From contig CM077832.1 in assembly GCA_039720395.1 (NCBI GenBank), forward strand, positions 15,318,966 to 15,382,965: a stretch of DNA of 64,000 bases, in the 5' to 3' direction. Positions 1 to 11,070 of this stretch are shown here, piece after piece. Within the stretch, counting starts at the first letter, position 1; the number at the start of each line of letters is the position of its first letter. The notes beneath the pieces are model-generated. The model saw only the letters and a program-made list of their open reading frames with translations. It was not told the origin of the DNA and ran no database searches. The DNA comes from Liquidambar formosana (taxonomy: Eukaryota > Streptophyta > Magnoliopsida > Saxifragales > Altingiaceae). Position numbers and translations under genes: made by a program.

Positions 1-267
1 CATCCTACTCCTTGATTCCAAGGCCGCTGTCAAAGAACACATCAAGCTCCACCATATCGCTTTAGATTTACCCATCTCTCACCGGCGAGGTTGGAGTTCT
101 GTCCCGGCGATCAAATCGGCTTCGTTGTGTGTGAGATCGTGTTTTGGGGTTTGAAAAGGGACATAAGAAGGAAATATGAATTTTTTATTGGTAAATAAAG
201 GGGCACGCTCGTTATTATGTTTTATTATAAAAGCCATTCCCGAGAGTCCAAATACAAACCCACATTG
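1..267. other. Left edge, no gene recognised
   Basis: I see no gene, splice signal or repeat I can support. It is the left flank of the LTR insertion that begins at 273. The last five bases before that element, GATGT at 268-272, form its target-site duplication. Confidence 0.5.
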
Positions 268-272
268 GATGT

Positions 273-3200
273 TGTCACACCCCATTTTTGTCACTGTAAC
301 TAGGACATATCATTTCATGTAGGATTTTGAGTTCTTTTTTAGTCTAGTCTTTTGAATTGAGTTTCTATGGCATTGAATATCATGTGTATGAATTTTGAAG
401 TGATTTGGAGTTCATTTCAATAGTCAATAAGAACTTTTGCGACTTTAAGGGCATAATCGTCCTTTAAGTCGTATATTTTCCATTTGACCTTGAAATGAAT
501 CCCGAGTCATTCCCTCGAGTTCATATGAGTACATAGAGTCTATATATAGGTTCAATTTCATGAATTAATGGTTTAAGATCAATTCGGCTCATAATGGTTT
601 GGGTTAGCTAAAAGACCCTTTCGTGGTTTGCTCAAATTGACTCACAAGACCCACTCAATTTTCTATCATTTAACTTCAATTGGGCTTTATTTACATCCCA
701 AGTATGTTTAAAAAGATCTAATTTCGATTGGGAAAGCATTCGGTTCGACCTTGTGTACAAACCCAAGCTTAGCGACGGTGAGACATCATGGTTAACCACC
801 TTTGTAAAACCCAACCATGCACCCATAGTTAAGTATTTTTGTCCTAAAATGCTTAAGAATGTGTTCCCCTTCGAAACACGGTTGTTTTAGCTTTTATTTC
901 ATCAAAATCAGACTTAATTTGACCATTTTAGGACTTCTAAAGCGAGTAGGAGTCAAAACCGGTGTGAAATAGAAGAGCCCCTCGGGTAACCGTCCAGGGC
1001 TGGATGATCAGCCGTCCAAGACCAGACGGTTAACCGTCCGGGGCTAGTTGGTCACCCAACGACTCCGTCCTTAACTAGGTTTCTGACTCTTCTCTCCCTC
1101 TTTTGACGGTTTCCTCCGCCATTACAACTTGTTTTCTTTTAGGATTGTGTAAGTTTGAGTTGTTTGAGCACCAAGAGAGTCTCTAATAGCACTAGGATCA
1201 TTATCTAATGAATTAATCTTAGCCATTGGTTTAAGGGGATAGTTCTCTATATAAAGGACATGATATTCAGCACATGGGGGAGGTTAATTGCACTTTACAC
1301 TTAGAGAGAGAGGGAGCTACGAGTTTGGAGAGTTAGAAAGACATCAAGAGGAGGCTCTTCAACCCTAAGCAAGCAAGAGAACAAGGAGTTTAAAGACAAG
1401 GAAGGTTCTACAAGAGGTAAGCACTCCTTTTGAATGCTGAATATGGGTTTTTCTCCTTCTCCTTCTCTTTCTTCTTCTTCTTCTATGATAGTTCTAGTGC
1501 ATAATGTAACTCCACATAATAGGTTAATTCAATGCTTTTATAATGTGATATGAATGATTTTGAGATGATTTATGGCTTTATATGCTGGATAATCCCTGGT
1601 TTACTAAGGATTTGAAAGTATTATCTCTTCTACCCTCTTAAATCATGCATAGTTCACATGTCTAGGTTGCTGTGATAATTGTCATGAGTTGATGCTCCTG
1701 TTAGTTAATATATATGATATGAATAATATTCATGATGATTTGAGCATGTGTTAGAGTCGTCTCATAGGTTTTAATGCATAGCTGTGAAATTAGGGTTTCG
1801 ATAACCCTAAAATCACACAAGTTTTATACAGCATGTTTAGTTTAATTCTGTGAGTTGTTTCTCATCATAGTCACCCTATATATGCTGCATATAGTTGAAT
1901 CATGCTAGGTTTGCATTCATATATAGGAATTTGTAGGTTTTTTTGAGATATTATCCTTTTCTAAGGATAATTATCATCTTTGTTAAGTAGGGTTTTGTAT
2001 GAGAGCTTTCTGTGATGTGTTTAAGCATGGAATCACTTTTGTTGTATTCTAATATATATATTTTACATAGGATATGATGATTGCACCTCCCCATAGTGAC
2101 TTTTTTACGTGAAATTATCTTAGGATAGTTTTGCCTAAGAAAGCTCGCCGTAGGAAGGCCTATTTTCATGTTTTACATAAAATATTATCTTTTTGGTAAG
2201 AATAGACTTTGCTATCATGATTATTGATATTTTGGAAGTCTCTCATGGTTGTTAGAGTGTCTTAGGTAGGTTTTTTATGCGTGTTAGTCAAGTCATTGCA
2301 TGTAGGATTGAGTTGGGGTCCTTAGTTATTCATTATTCTTTTTGTTTGCATGATAAATGGATGATTTTAGGCCTTTTCATGATTCTGTCCAGATTAGTAT
2401 ATTGTTCTTCTTGCATGGTTTTGCGCACTTGTAAGGGTGCAAACAAGTACAATGATTGTCCTATTGCAAATAGGGCTGCTATTGCTTGAAATTGCTAATA
2501 TTTGGAGCTATTGTGCTCAGATAAGTGGGTTTGAAGGTGCCCCAATTCACCTTTCTTTTCTTATTCTGTCTCTTCTCCCTCGTAGGGTTATTTCTTAATA
2601 TAGACACAAGGTAATTATCAAGGGTTTCCTTCATTAATAAAATTCTAATTTTCTATCAAAGTTTCCATTTTGTGGAAGTTTTCAATTTTGGATTATTCAA
2701 TACAATCTTCAAATAAGGAATCTTAGGGTTTTTACCATGGGTTTGTATTAGGTTGTAACCCTATTCTTTTCGAACTACGTGGACTTTGATCCATGCATTT
2801 CGCTGCATGGTATGTAAGCGCTCTTCGTGAGGCTCAAGTCTGTTTTAGGATCCAAGTATCCTAGGTTCTTTTCTTCTCTTTTCTTTTTTCTGTTTTATTT
2901 TATTTTATTTGTTTGATTATGTATGGATGAGATGGATGGGATATATGTTATGCATGTTGCCTTGTGATGATATATGATGATATTTGAGTGAAAAAGATCT
3001 TAAATTAGCCCAGTCAAATTAAGAGACCAACTCGGGCGATGTGGGTGCCTATGGGCTTTGCCTAGAACCTTCCCACATCGTAACTTAGCTCCCGAATCCA
3101 ATTTTCTGGTTTCAAAGACTTTACTTTTCCTTTAATGGAGTCATGTGGTTTTGAAAATAAAACATCTTTATGGTTTTCCTCTTTTCCTTAAAAAATGAGG

Positions 3201-3279
3201 TGGCGACTCCTTTTCATTTGTTGTCTTTCACTACCTATCTTTTGCCAAACCCTTGTGGGCCGTTTTTCGTGGGTTCACA
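273..3279 (+). mobile_element. Solo LTR of a Ty3/gypsy-type retrotransposon, 3,007 bp
   Basis: The segment begins TGTCACACCCC and ends GTGGGTTCACA, the TG...CA ends of an LTR. It is flanked by an identical five-base target duplication, GATGT, at 268-272 and 3280-3284, so both edges are intact. A TATATAAA box at 1248-1255 gives plus orientation. No gag-pol coding or second LTR is present, so this is a solo LTR left by recombination between the two ends of a full element. The length, and the phrases GTGGCGACTCC near 3199 and GGGCCGTTTTTCGTGG near 3258, recall Tat/Ogre-type gypsy LTRs; that lineage call is from memory and less certain than the boundaries. Confidence 0.85.
1248..1255 (+). promoter_or_regulatory. 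TATA box of the solo LTR
   Basis: TATATAAA lies about 975 bp into the 3.0-kb LTR and is followed by a purine-rich leader with AGAGAGAGAGGGAG around 1304. This fits the U3/R boundary of an LTR promoter reading to the right. Confidence 0.5.
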
Positions 3280-3422
3280 GATGTGTCATTGGCTTTCCCC
3301 CCTTTTGTAGGAATCTTATTCCTCCGATAATGAATGTTACCTGGGAAAGTGGCTACACCAAACATGGGAATCAGGAATCAAACCCCTTTCCCGAGAATGA
3401 TTCCCCCCAACCAAACACTGCC

Positions 3423-4096
3423 TAATAGGAATAATCACCACCTCCCTAGATTTAGTTTGATTACATTTTAATCTCTTCTTTACTGATTTCCTTTTCTCCA
3501 TCCTCATTGCCTTTGAATGGCTTTGAAATCCTTATAGGACACTATATTAAACCACACTCAGTCTTAATACAGTAGGTAGCCAGAAGTCACTGTCCCCAAA
3601 GCGCACAAGGCCAGTGGACTTTAATATTCCAGTAGTAATGCTCTCCCTACTAGAGTAAAACCCACCTTGGTAACGTGCATCTTATCAAACCATGAAGTAT
3701 CTCATTGCTTCGATGAAAATTCTTTAGGATCAGATGATTATTAAAAGCCTAGAAAATAGCCTATAGCAGAAGGGTATTGCTAGATGAGATTGCCTTGGTA
3801 GATCACCAAAGTGACCACCATTGACACCAACCGAATTATTTTTTACATCCCACTAACCAAATTATTTTTTCCTTATTGGCCTTTGATTTTATCGAATACT
3901 GGAACATCTGTGCTTAACCTTTCCAACTTATTGTGGCTGCTAATGACCACAATTGCAAGAATTGGTTCGGAAATGTATTTCCAAAATTACCATAATGTAT
4001 TCACCATAATTATCCAAATGTAAGTTTGTGTAGGATGTTGGAGTTAATCTCAAGGTAGCGTATTGCTTTTGCATGATCTATTTTTCAATATTAATG
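3423..4096 (+). repeat. Segmental duplicate A1 (partner at 15675-16356)
   Basis: About 670 bp match 15675-16356 in the same orientation with scattered substitutions and small indels. Shared landmarks include AACCTCCCTAGATTTAG, CACCTTGGTAAC and GAATTGGTTCGGAAATG. No convincing coding frame is shared, so I treat it as duplicated non-coding DNA. The match stops beside a MITE on this side (4100) and at a poly-A stretch on the other. It is probably part of the block duplication that multiplied the neighbouring gene family. Confidence 0.8.
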
Positions 4097-4099
4097 ATT

Positions 4100-4326
4100 C
4101 TATCAGCACGTGCTAACAAAGGCTTATATCAACACAGTTATAAACCTACAATTGCTGATTACAAACATACAATTGATTAATTACAAACTTACAATTGACT
4201 GATTACAAATGGACAATTATCTAGCCCGCAGGCAATATTTGTAGTCAATCAATTGTAAGTTTGTAATCAGTCAATTGTAGGTTTGTAACTGTAATGATAT
4301 AAGCTTATATCAGCACATGCTGATAG
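4100..4326. mobile_element. Foldback MITE, family B, copy 1
   Basis: The left arm starting CTATCAGCACGTGCTAACAA and the reverse complement of the right end, CTATCAGCATGTGCTGATAT, pair with each other. The pairing continues through CTTATATCA and AAACCTACAATTG for most of the 227 bp, so the element folds into one long hairpin. Its ends resemble the elements at 9651-9838 and 16956-17150. There is no coding capacity. Confidence 0.75.
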
Positions 4327-4337
4327 GATAATTACCG

Positions 4338-4361
4338 TATATATATATATATATATATATT
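4338..4361. repeat. (AT)n microsatellite
   Basis: A simple alternating AT run between the MITE and the left end of the Helitron-like element. Confidence 0.9.
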
Positions 4362-5145
4362 ATATACTACCTATAAAAAGCTGAATGTGAGAAAAACGTT
4401 TGATTGACTAATATACTCTTATTTAAAATTTTAAATACACAAATACCCTTCTACACAGTATACATTGATCGGAAATAGTAAATTGGATTGAAATTAAATT
4501 AAAACATGGTAAATCAAGGAGGAAATATAGGAATAGAAAACATATACATAAATAGGAATTCTAAATAAACTATAATTCATGAATTCTAAGTAAACTATAA
4601 TTCGTATAAATCACACCCTAAACTCTAACATATATCATCTCTTCATTAACAGTGGGATTCTAAATTCTACTTTCTCCATTAACAGTAACTTTTACTTTCT
4701 CCATTAACAACGGCTTCTACCTTCTCTGGTAAGTCTTCTACCTTTTTCTGAAACTTCTATATTCTTTTACTTTGTGCAGTAAGTTTTTTCCAACAAATTT
4801 CACTCATGTAATCTCTGCTTCAATTGCCAAATAATAAAAAATTTGGTTTCTCTTTTACGTTTTATTACACAAACTTCACCCATGTTTGGTTCAATTGCCA
4901 AAATAATAAAAACCAAGGAAAGTCAAGAAGAACAAAAACAAGAGAAACAAAGATGAATTAGTTGAAAAATAAAATAAAAATAAAAATTTTATGTTTTATT
5001 TCTGCTTAAACAAAAACAAAAGAAAAACCTAAATAAAGAGGATAAAAAAACCTCACTTGGAGTAATATTTAAAAATAAAAAAATAAAAATAAAAAAAACA
5101 TATGCATGAAAACCAAGTAGAAGCCATGAATGAAAAACCTTGACA

Positions 5146-5161
5146 AAGAGGGGGGGGGGGG
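5146..5161. repeat. G homopolymer run
   Basis: A run of about a dozen G residues inside the Helitron-like element; its length is likely to be unstable in assembly. Confidence 0.7.
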
Positions 5162-5784
5162 ACAACCAAGGAAAACAAATCAATAATAATAATTAGGCAT
5201 CCACCTTTTGGGTATGAGTAGAAAGCACGTGTATATTAATTATATATAATAGTGAGACTAAAAACAATGCAATCAAAAATTCAAAACATATATTGATTCC
5301 AAAAAAAAAAAAGATTAAGTTTTCAACATGTAGTCTACCAAAAAAAAAAAAAAAAAGGAAAAAGTTTTCAACATAAAGATCTTTGAGAATTGAGATGATT
5401 TTGATGGAGGAGTTTAGGAACTTGGTCATTTTCTGAGCATGTGAGAACGAGTGATGGAGAGAGGATCTTTAAGATGATTTTGAACTTCTTATGTGAGGAT
5501 GGCAGCTCAACGAATGTGGTCGACGTCTCGATTCTGACTTCCAAGTCTGGGACTGTTAGGGTTATATACTTTTGATTCCAATCGTTGATTTTCCTAATCA
5601 ACGATAAGATTTTATTTTTATTTTTTTTCTCATTTTATATAAAACTTTGGATAATGCTTTTAGCCGTTCATTGCCTAACGCATGATGACCACATGTTGAT
5701 TATAATCTAAGGTTGCTAATCATACATCAACATGTGGCAAAACTTAACAAGTCTTTAATTAAAGACTAATGGTTCTTTAATATA

Positions 5785-5957
5785 ATGGTATGTCCCATCT
5801 CAATAGGAGTTTGGGATTTGTGGAGATATTGATTTCAACCCTACATAGGGTATGTATATTTTCATATCAATATTTTCCAAAAAAAATAAAAAAACATAAA
5901 AATTATTAAAGACTAATTTACTCATAAATAAAATGAGAACCTCCCAATCTCATAAAA
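5785..5957 (+). repeat. Direct repeat, left partner of 7164-7327
   Basis: This block (CCCATCTCAATAGG to AACCTCCCAATCTCATAAA) is repeated, diverged, just right of the nested LTR at 7164-7327. The right copy contains GTTTCGATCCC, which resembles a pol III B box, so a short SINE-like repeat is one possibility. The LTR lies between the two copies. Confidence 0.5.
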
Positions 5958-5962
5958 TGGCA

Positions 5963-7163
5963 TGTAACGCCCCAAAATTTATAAACAATAACGCATACAA
6001 TTTTTATGAGCTCCGTACAAATACACCTTTTCAAAAATACATTCCATTTGAAAATACAGAGCATTGCGCAGCTGTGGGTAGCCATGGTTAACCCAAAACT
6101 CATCATCAATACACTTTGGCCAACCAAAAAAATAAAATTACATTAGCTTTAAATGAAAATAAATGTACACAATAGTCTCTCCAAATCTCGACCCCAATTC
6201 TATTACGTGCCTCCAATAATGATCACCTGAAAATATATTGGGGTGAGCGAACAACAGCCCAGTAGAAAATCCAATTCTATACAATAAATAATGTTTCAAA
6301 AATCACATGCAAGCATTTATATATTCAAAATAATATATAAATCAAATAATACGAACTCCAAATCATCAACCTCAAATATAATCCAACTATCAATGAAATC
6401 AACCATCATAAACCTCAAATATATCACCATCAATAATTATCACTTTGCATAAATAAAATCTTAACATATGCTTCAAAATAATTATCATTCACTGTACAAG
6501 AATTAAACCCCCTACCTCAAAAATAAGTGAATAAAATGATTAACCATCATTGTAGACGTGTAGATCAGCTTAAGAAATATAAAATCCATACTGACAGGAG
6601 TTGGATTGGAGCTCCTATGCTCCGACAACTGAACCTCTGCCTCTCGGCTTCCTCCCTCTCCCAGCTCGTTACTCTCTTTCTCTCTTCCCTTTTCTATTTA
6701 TTTCCTTCCTCCTTCTCTCTCCTCCTTTATTTCTTCTTTTCTTTCTTCCACCTGTACGTCCTATCTCCTGCCATCTTCTTTCCTTTTTTTTCTCTTTTCT
6801 TCTATTCACACACCACTTTCTTCATTTCTTTATTATCCTCTTTGACTTTTCTTTTCTTTCTTTCTTTCTTTTCTTCATTTCACACTAAATGCATTCATTT
6901 CCTTAGACTTTTTTATTCATTCCCCCACAACACAACCGTCCACTTCTTCTTCTTCCTTCTTTCTCTATTTTCCTCTTTCCATCTATATATATATATATAT
7001 ATATATCACAATCACAATTTAATCATCTTTCTCCACACAAGCCAATTTAATGTAATGTCTCCCAACATCCAACTAACCTCAAAAATATTTAAAATTATTC
7101 CCTTGTGTACAATTCCACTAAATATACACGTAAAATAAATCAATAAATATTCGGGGTATTACA
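5963..7163. mobile_element. Solo LTR, 1.2 kb, nested in the Helitron-like element
   Basis: It begins TGTAACGCCCCAAAATTTAT and ends ATATTCGGGGTATTACA. The ends are inverted versions of each other, as in several gypsy LTR families. The flanking five bases are TGGCA (5958-5962) and TGGCG (7164-7168), a target duplication with one C/T-type difference. No internal retrotransposon genes are seen. A CT-rich tract at 6640-6960 and a short AT microsatellite near 6984 lie inside. Confidence 0.7.
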
Positions 7164-7395
7164 TGGCGTGTCTCATCTTAATAGGGTTTTGGGTTTGCGT
7201 AGGTCTTAGTTTCGATCCCATGTAGAGTACATGTCTCCTATCTTTTGCCAGGAAAAAAAAAGAGTCAATCATCAAAGACTAATTAATTTATTCAAAAATA
7301 AAATAAGAACCTCCCAATCCCATAAATAACAGATTTTTTAAAGGTGGTGATGCAGGTCTTATTAGGAACTTGAGTTAGCTTCTATGATATGAATC

Positions 7396-7464
7396 TACGG
7401 GAGGGATGTAGACTATAGAACATCATTAATTACGGGAGGGATGTAGACTATAGAACATCATTAA
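7396..7464 (+). repeat. Tandem duplication, 35-bp unit
   Basis: The unit TACGGGAGGGATGTAGACTA and its continuation through AGAACATCATTA occur twice, at 7396 and 7431, almost without change. This looks like a recent local duplication. Confidence 0.85.
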
Positions 7465-7569
7465 AAAAAAGTCTGAGTACAAAACTTTTTGCTTTATTTA
7501 GCATATACTTATTTTATTCATTGTTGGAAGTTATATTTGCCTAAAAACATTTCATCAAAAATTCAAATT

Positions 7570-7572
<3 letters not shown>

Positions 7573-7605
<33 letters not shown>
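7573..7605. repeat. (AT)n microsatellite
   Basis: Alternating AT dinucleotides near the right end of the Helitron-like element. Confidence 0.9.
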
Positions 7606-7609
<4 letters not shown>

Positions 7610-7727
7610 ATTTATTATTATTCACAACCCTTATTTTATTCATTATTTATCTTTTAAAATTAAATTACATTATGTAATAAAATCAAAGAAAATTAATAAC
7701 GTGCAATGCACATGTGCACTATCTAGT

Positions 7728-8498
7728 ATATATAAGTCAGTGCAAGAATAATATGACCCTATGCTAGCTAGTTGATTGGACAAGTCAAAATTATCCCCTT
7801 TTTCCCATCTATGGAAGACCAAAGGAAAATTCTTTTTTTCTTTTTTTTCTTTTTTTTGTTATAATGATGTGTCTACTTGGATGGCACGTAATTAGAATAC
7901 ACCAAAAAAATCTGTGCTGATTTTGCTTTAACTAGTCACAACATTAGTAACAAAATTAAGGATCAATAGCACTATTCAAAATTAAATAATTATAAAAATA
8001 TTTTTTAGAGAACACGTACCAAGTAGGATCAAAGAAATTTGCATACTAATCAAAGGCAAGCTACCTCTATCTATGGTTCAATCATAAAATACACTAGCAT
8101 GATAATCCTTCAAAAAAAACAAAAACAAAAAAACTAGAGGAATTTATTCAATCGAACCCTAAAGAAAGTTTCAATTAGTAATAATTATCCATAGGCAAGT
8201 TCAAAGAAGCCTCGCGCAGAAAACATTGCATTGCGTGATTCATTTTTGTTCCTCCATTTTTATTTTTTATTTTTTTGTAGGCAAAGAATATTTTATTAAA
8301 GTCGGGGCATCAAAGAAGAGTCCCATCACTACACCACTCAAGTCGCGCAAGACATTAGCGTGATTCCATGAAAATTCATGGTGGCTAGCTTCCCCACCAA
8401 ATTAATACGGAGTAATTATTTTAATGATGTAATAATGGAGAGAGAAATAATAGAATTAAATTTAATTAGTACACAAAACCCTAATCTGGGCCAAAAAA
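7728..8498. other. Spacer and 3' flank of the first family gene
   Basis: No gene is seen. From about 8150 onward the sequence matches 18220-18465 beside the second gene copy (shared AAGTTTCAATTA, GATTCATTTTT and AGATTCATGGTGGCT-like phrases), so it belongs to the duplicated gene block. A T-rich stretch at 8255-8276 followed by TTTTATTAAAG may be a small LINE tail. Confidence 0.5.
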
Positions 8499-8948
8499 CT
8501 ACACCAAGTTGATTAGATGAATCCCAGATAATATTCCCTTTGTCATCTCCACGGCATGAAACATGAGCACCGCAGTCGATAGAGGCACACTCAACGCGAT
8601 AAGCACCGCAATCCCTACAGCCAAACTTGGCCTCATATTCATCAAAAGGGATTGCAAGAGTCCCATCGCTTCACAGATATCCGAATCATAATACTTAAAA
8701 TACTGCTTCTCCCACTCCATCCAATCCGAAGGTGGCACATGGTTTGTTTCTAGCATCTTCATTTCCCTTATGCGTATTCGAAGCACAATCATACTCTCAT
8801 CCACAAGCTTCCCACCATAATCTCGGCCATTCATTCCTCGCATGGCGGTAACAACATTTCTAGTGGTTGATGAGCTTCTCCGGCGAGGCGGCTTGACGGA
8901 AAAGGGTTGGCCGGAAAGTATAGGGAAAGAGAGGGAGGCTGATTTCAT
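8499..8948 (-). CDS. CCG-binding protein 1/MEE14-like small membrane protein, copy 1 (intact)
   Basis: An uninterrupted single-exon frame of 149 residues starts at an ATG (8946-8948). Residues 1-36 are rich in Ser, Arg and Lys and poor in acidic residues, as in a plastid transit peptide. The conserved core is KLVDESMIVLRIRIREMKML (47-66), PPSDWMEWEKQY (72-83) and AMGLLQS (94-100). A hydrophobic segment at about 109-132 is a likely membrane helix. The core resembles plant proteins annotated CCG-binding protein 1 (Arabidopsis MEE14/CBP1), described as regulating central-cell-mediated pollen tube guidance; the assignment is from memory. Four more copies lie in this window, two of them intact or nearly so. 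A TATA box lies about 90 bp upstream. This copy shows no damage. Confidence 0.7.
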   Translation of the reverse strand: MKSASLSFPILSGQPFSVKPPRRRSSSTTRNVVTAMRGMNGRDYGGKLVDESMIVLRIRIREMKMLETNHVPPSDWMEWEKQYFKYYDSDICEAMGLLQSLLMNMRPSLAVGIAVLIALSVPLSTAVLMFHAVEMTKGILSGIHLINLV

Positions 8949-9037
8949 CGCTTGAGATTAATTTGAGAAGCTAAAAATAAATTAAGCTAGTGATGAAAAC
9001 GATTACAAGCGAAGTAAAATGTGGCGGTAGGGGATAT

Positions 9038-9046
9038 TATTTATAG
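9038..9046 (-). promoter_or_regulatory. TATA box of copy 1
   Basis: CTATAAATA on the minus strand lies about 90 bp upstream of the start codon at 8948. A similar box is found at comparable spacing upstream of copies 4 and 5, so it is likely the ancestral core promoter. Confidence 0.55.
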
Positions 9047-9650
9047 GGAGAGGAGGTTACGTGATGCATTAAACTTAGGAGTGAAGGGTTTGTGGCCACA
9101 AAACCGTGTAAGGGAGCGTGTATACTCTGTGTGTGTGGGACGTGGCAGGATGTGGTGGTGCCGTGTGGTGTCCAGGTTAGGCCCCACTTCAAGGGGAAAT
9201 AAAAAAAAGCGGCTTTATCGTGACTTGGGACTTTGGAGAAGACAAGAATCCAAGAGAAGGGACCCCCACACAGTCTTTGACAAAGACAGGTTTGCAAATC
9301 GTGAAGTGGGAAAGTCACTCTAGAAAGAACATTTTTTCTTGCATAGGTTGGATTATTTGTTTCTACTCTCACCAAACTTGAGATTCTAGTACGTTTCGTT
9401 TCTACCTTATTTTTCTGAAGTGGTTTATCATCGTGAATTTGACTCTAGTTCTATATAGATCATTATTAAGCTCTCCCCACTCGCAGCCAAAAATAAAAAA
9501 GATCCTGTCACCAAGCTCAAATAGTATTGAGATAACTTAATGTCATACTGAGATAAAGGCGAAATCAGAATTTAAAATTAATCTAAACTAAATAAAAAAT
9601 TAATAAATACAATATAGCCTAAATAAAAAATTAATAAGTACAATATATAT
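9047..9650. other. Upstream region of copy 1
   Basis: No gene is seen. GACGTGGCAGGATGTGG near 9138 parallels AACGTGGTGAGATGTGG near 54101 upstream of copy 4. AGACAAGAAT, CCCCACACAGTCTTTGA and GCAAATCGTGAAGT at 9239-9306 recall the blocks at 19304-20005 and 50480-50880 upstream of copies 2 and 3. These are shared promoter or upstream sequences of the duplicated family. Short AT-rich direct repeats follow at 9592-9645. Confidence 0.5.
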
Positions 9651-9838
9651 ATAGGATGATGATCAAATAAGTACATGTTGATATAACTTATATCAACATC
9701 CACTTTGAGAGTTGTACCTTATGCATTAGTAGGAAATAATGTACATTAAATTAATGCAAGGAGTACAACCCTCAATGCGCGCATAGTACTAATATAACTT
9801 ATATCAGCACGTGCTGATGGGAACATAACCATATATAT
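9651..9838. mobile_element. MITE, family B, copy 2
   Basis: The left arm (AAGTACATGTTGATATAACT) and the reverse-complemented right arm (ATCAGCACGTGCTGATATAA) form terminal inverted repeats with CACGTG at their centre. It aligns over its whole length with 16956-17150, including GAGTTGTACCTT and a GTACATTA motif. Non-coding. Confidence 0.75.
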
Positions 9839-10245
9839 ATTAGAAGTAGCGTTACAAGCTTGTAGCGTGAAAGACGAAAGAGTGCAAAGTTCTATGATTC
9901 TATGAAATATAAAAATTTAAGTAACCCAAAAACAAAGAAAAAAAAAAGTGGAAATCTTATTGCCATACACCGATTGACACTTGAAGTCGTCGGCATTTTC
10001 ACGGTGAGAAAATTAAGAGATTATATTGTTTATCCGTAAAAAATGAGATTTAATTTGCTTATTGTGTTAGAGAAGCTTCCACCATTCCTCTCCTCCCCCC
10101 CCTCTCCCCCTCTCTCTTTTCTTACTCTCTAATATGTATTGGCCTCTCGATGCGTTGGATCGAGAAGTTTCCTTAGTTCTCCTTTTTCCCTCTTTTTTTT
10201 TTTTTTCCTCTTATATTTTTGGGCCTTTTGGTTGCAAGAACTTAG
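9839..10245. other. Spacer, no gene seen
   Basis: AT-rich DNA with a C-rich/CT tract at 10084-10118 and a poly-T run near 10192-10206. No frame or repeat family could be supported. Confidence 0.5.
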
Positions 10246-10642
10246 AAGAGAGCAATTATTGAAACCCCTCTATATTATTTGCACACACTATTTGTTTTAT
10301 TTTTCAATGTTTTATGAAAATTATAAAATGTTTTCATCAAAACTAGCCACGGAATCCACTAGAAAACATTATTTTGAACAATTTTGCGAAAGATAATTTT
10401 TCTAAAATCTATTACTCAAGTAGAATTTTTGGTTAAAAATGAAACAAAAACTATAAATGGCTAAACAATCTGATAGATTTTGAAAAAACTCTCTTCTACA
10501 AAGTTGTTCAAAATTATGTTTTTTAGTGTGTACTATCTAACCAGATTTCATAGAAAATTTTTATATTTTTTTTGTAAAATCTTAAAAATAAAAATAAATG
10601 AGATGTGCAAATAACATTAAGGGATTTCAATAATCACTCTCA
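10246..10642. mobile_element. MITE, family C, copy 1
   Basis: The outer ends, GAGAGCAATTATTGAAACCC and the reverse complement of the right end, GAGAGTGATTATTGAAATCC, are inverted repeats. Inside, TTATTTGCACA and the AAAATTTTTATA-type arms also pair, so the whole 397 bp forms a long imperfect hairpin. Related copies lie at 12175-15305 (interrupted) and 58603-59023. No coding. Confidence 0.75.
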
Positions 10643-10847
10643 ACTTGCAAAGGCCCACAAAAATTATAGAAGTAATAAAATAAAATATAAAAAAAAATTA
10701 GGCTGGGCTTCTTGGGCTACAACCCACTGTAGCCTGCCATATAGCTCCACCCCTGTATTGAGAGATCTTCTTCGAAGTTTCTGCTCAATATTTTGAAGAA
10801 ATTAATTTCTCATGCTCCAAGGAGATAAAGTTAGGATTGATCACCTT

Positions 10848-11070
10848 TTTTTTTTTTGTTTTATCACCAAAGACAAATTTTATTAAAAATAGAAATAGAA
10901 AAACACAAACAAAAGAACTTGAACCCAACAAAACGTACACCCAAAAGAGTTCGAACCCAAAACAAAACACCCCAGCAAAACACAACCAGACCTGAAACCA
11001 ACTCCTAAAAAAGCTAAGACAAGGAGCACTTTGAAAAACTATAGAATGAAGAACATTAGCAAACACACTG
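10848..11070 (-). mobile_element. LINE-like 3' tail with poly-A (minus strand)
   Basis: Read on the minus strand, the segment ends in TTTAATAAAATTTGTCTTTGG and then a poly-A tract (poly-T at 10848-10858 on plus). This is the usual look of a 5'-truncated plant LINE. The upstream end is undefined, no reverse transcriptase residues are legible, and no target duplication was found. Confidence 0.4.

Larger units (their letters stand above)
4362..7727 (+). mobile_element. Non-autonomous Helitron-like element with nested LTR
   Basis: The left end TATACTACCTATAAAAAG matches the sequence family TCTATACTACCTATAAAAG, seen again reversed at 21748 and at 34152. The right end at 7700-7727 has a short GC-rich hairpin (GTGCA/TGCAC) followed by CTAGT, the 3' signature of plant Helitrons, and the next base is A. 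No Rep/helicase coding is present. The first two bases are not a clean TC because of the adjoining AT run, so the left edge may be off by a few bases. A 1.2-kb solo LTR (5963-7163) is nested inside. Confidence 0.55.

Noticed and set aside
6527..7138. A 203-residue open frame with many Ser, Phe and Leu residues.
   Set aside because: It is a translation of the CT-rich part of the nested solo LTR (5963-7163), is low in complexity, and shows no domain. Not reported as a gene.
9021..9375. Overlapping frames of about 100 residues on both strands upstream of copy 1.
   Set aside because: They lie in the shared promoter region of the family, have no recognisable domain, and are not conserved in frame at the other copies.
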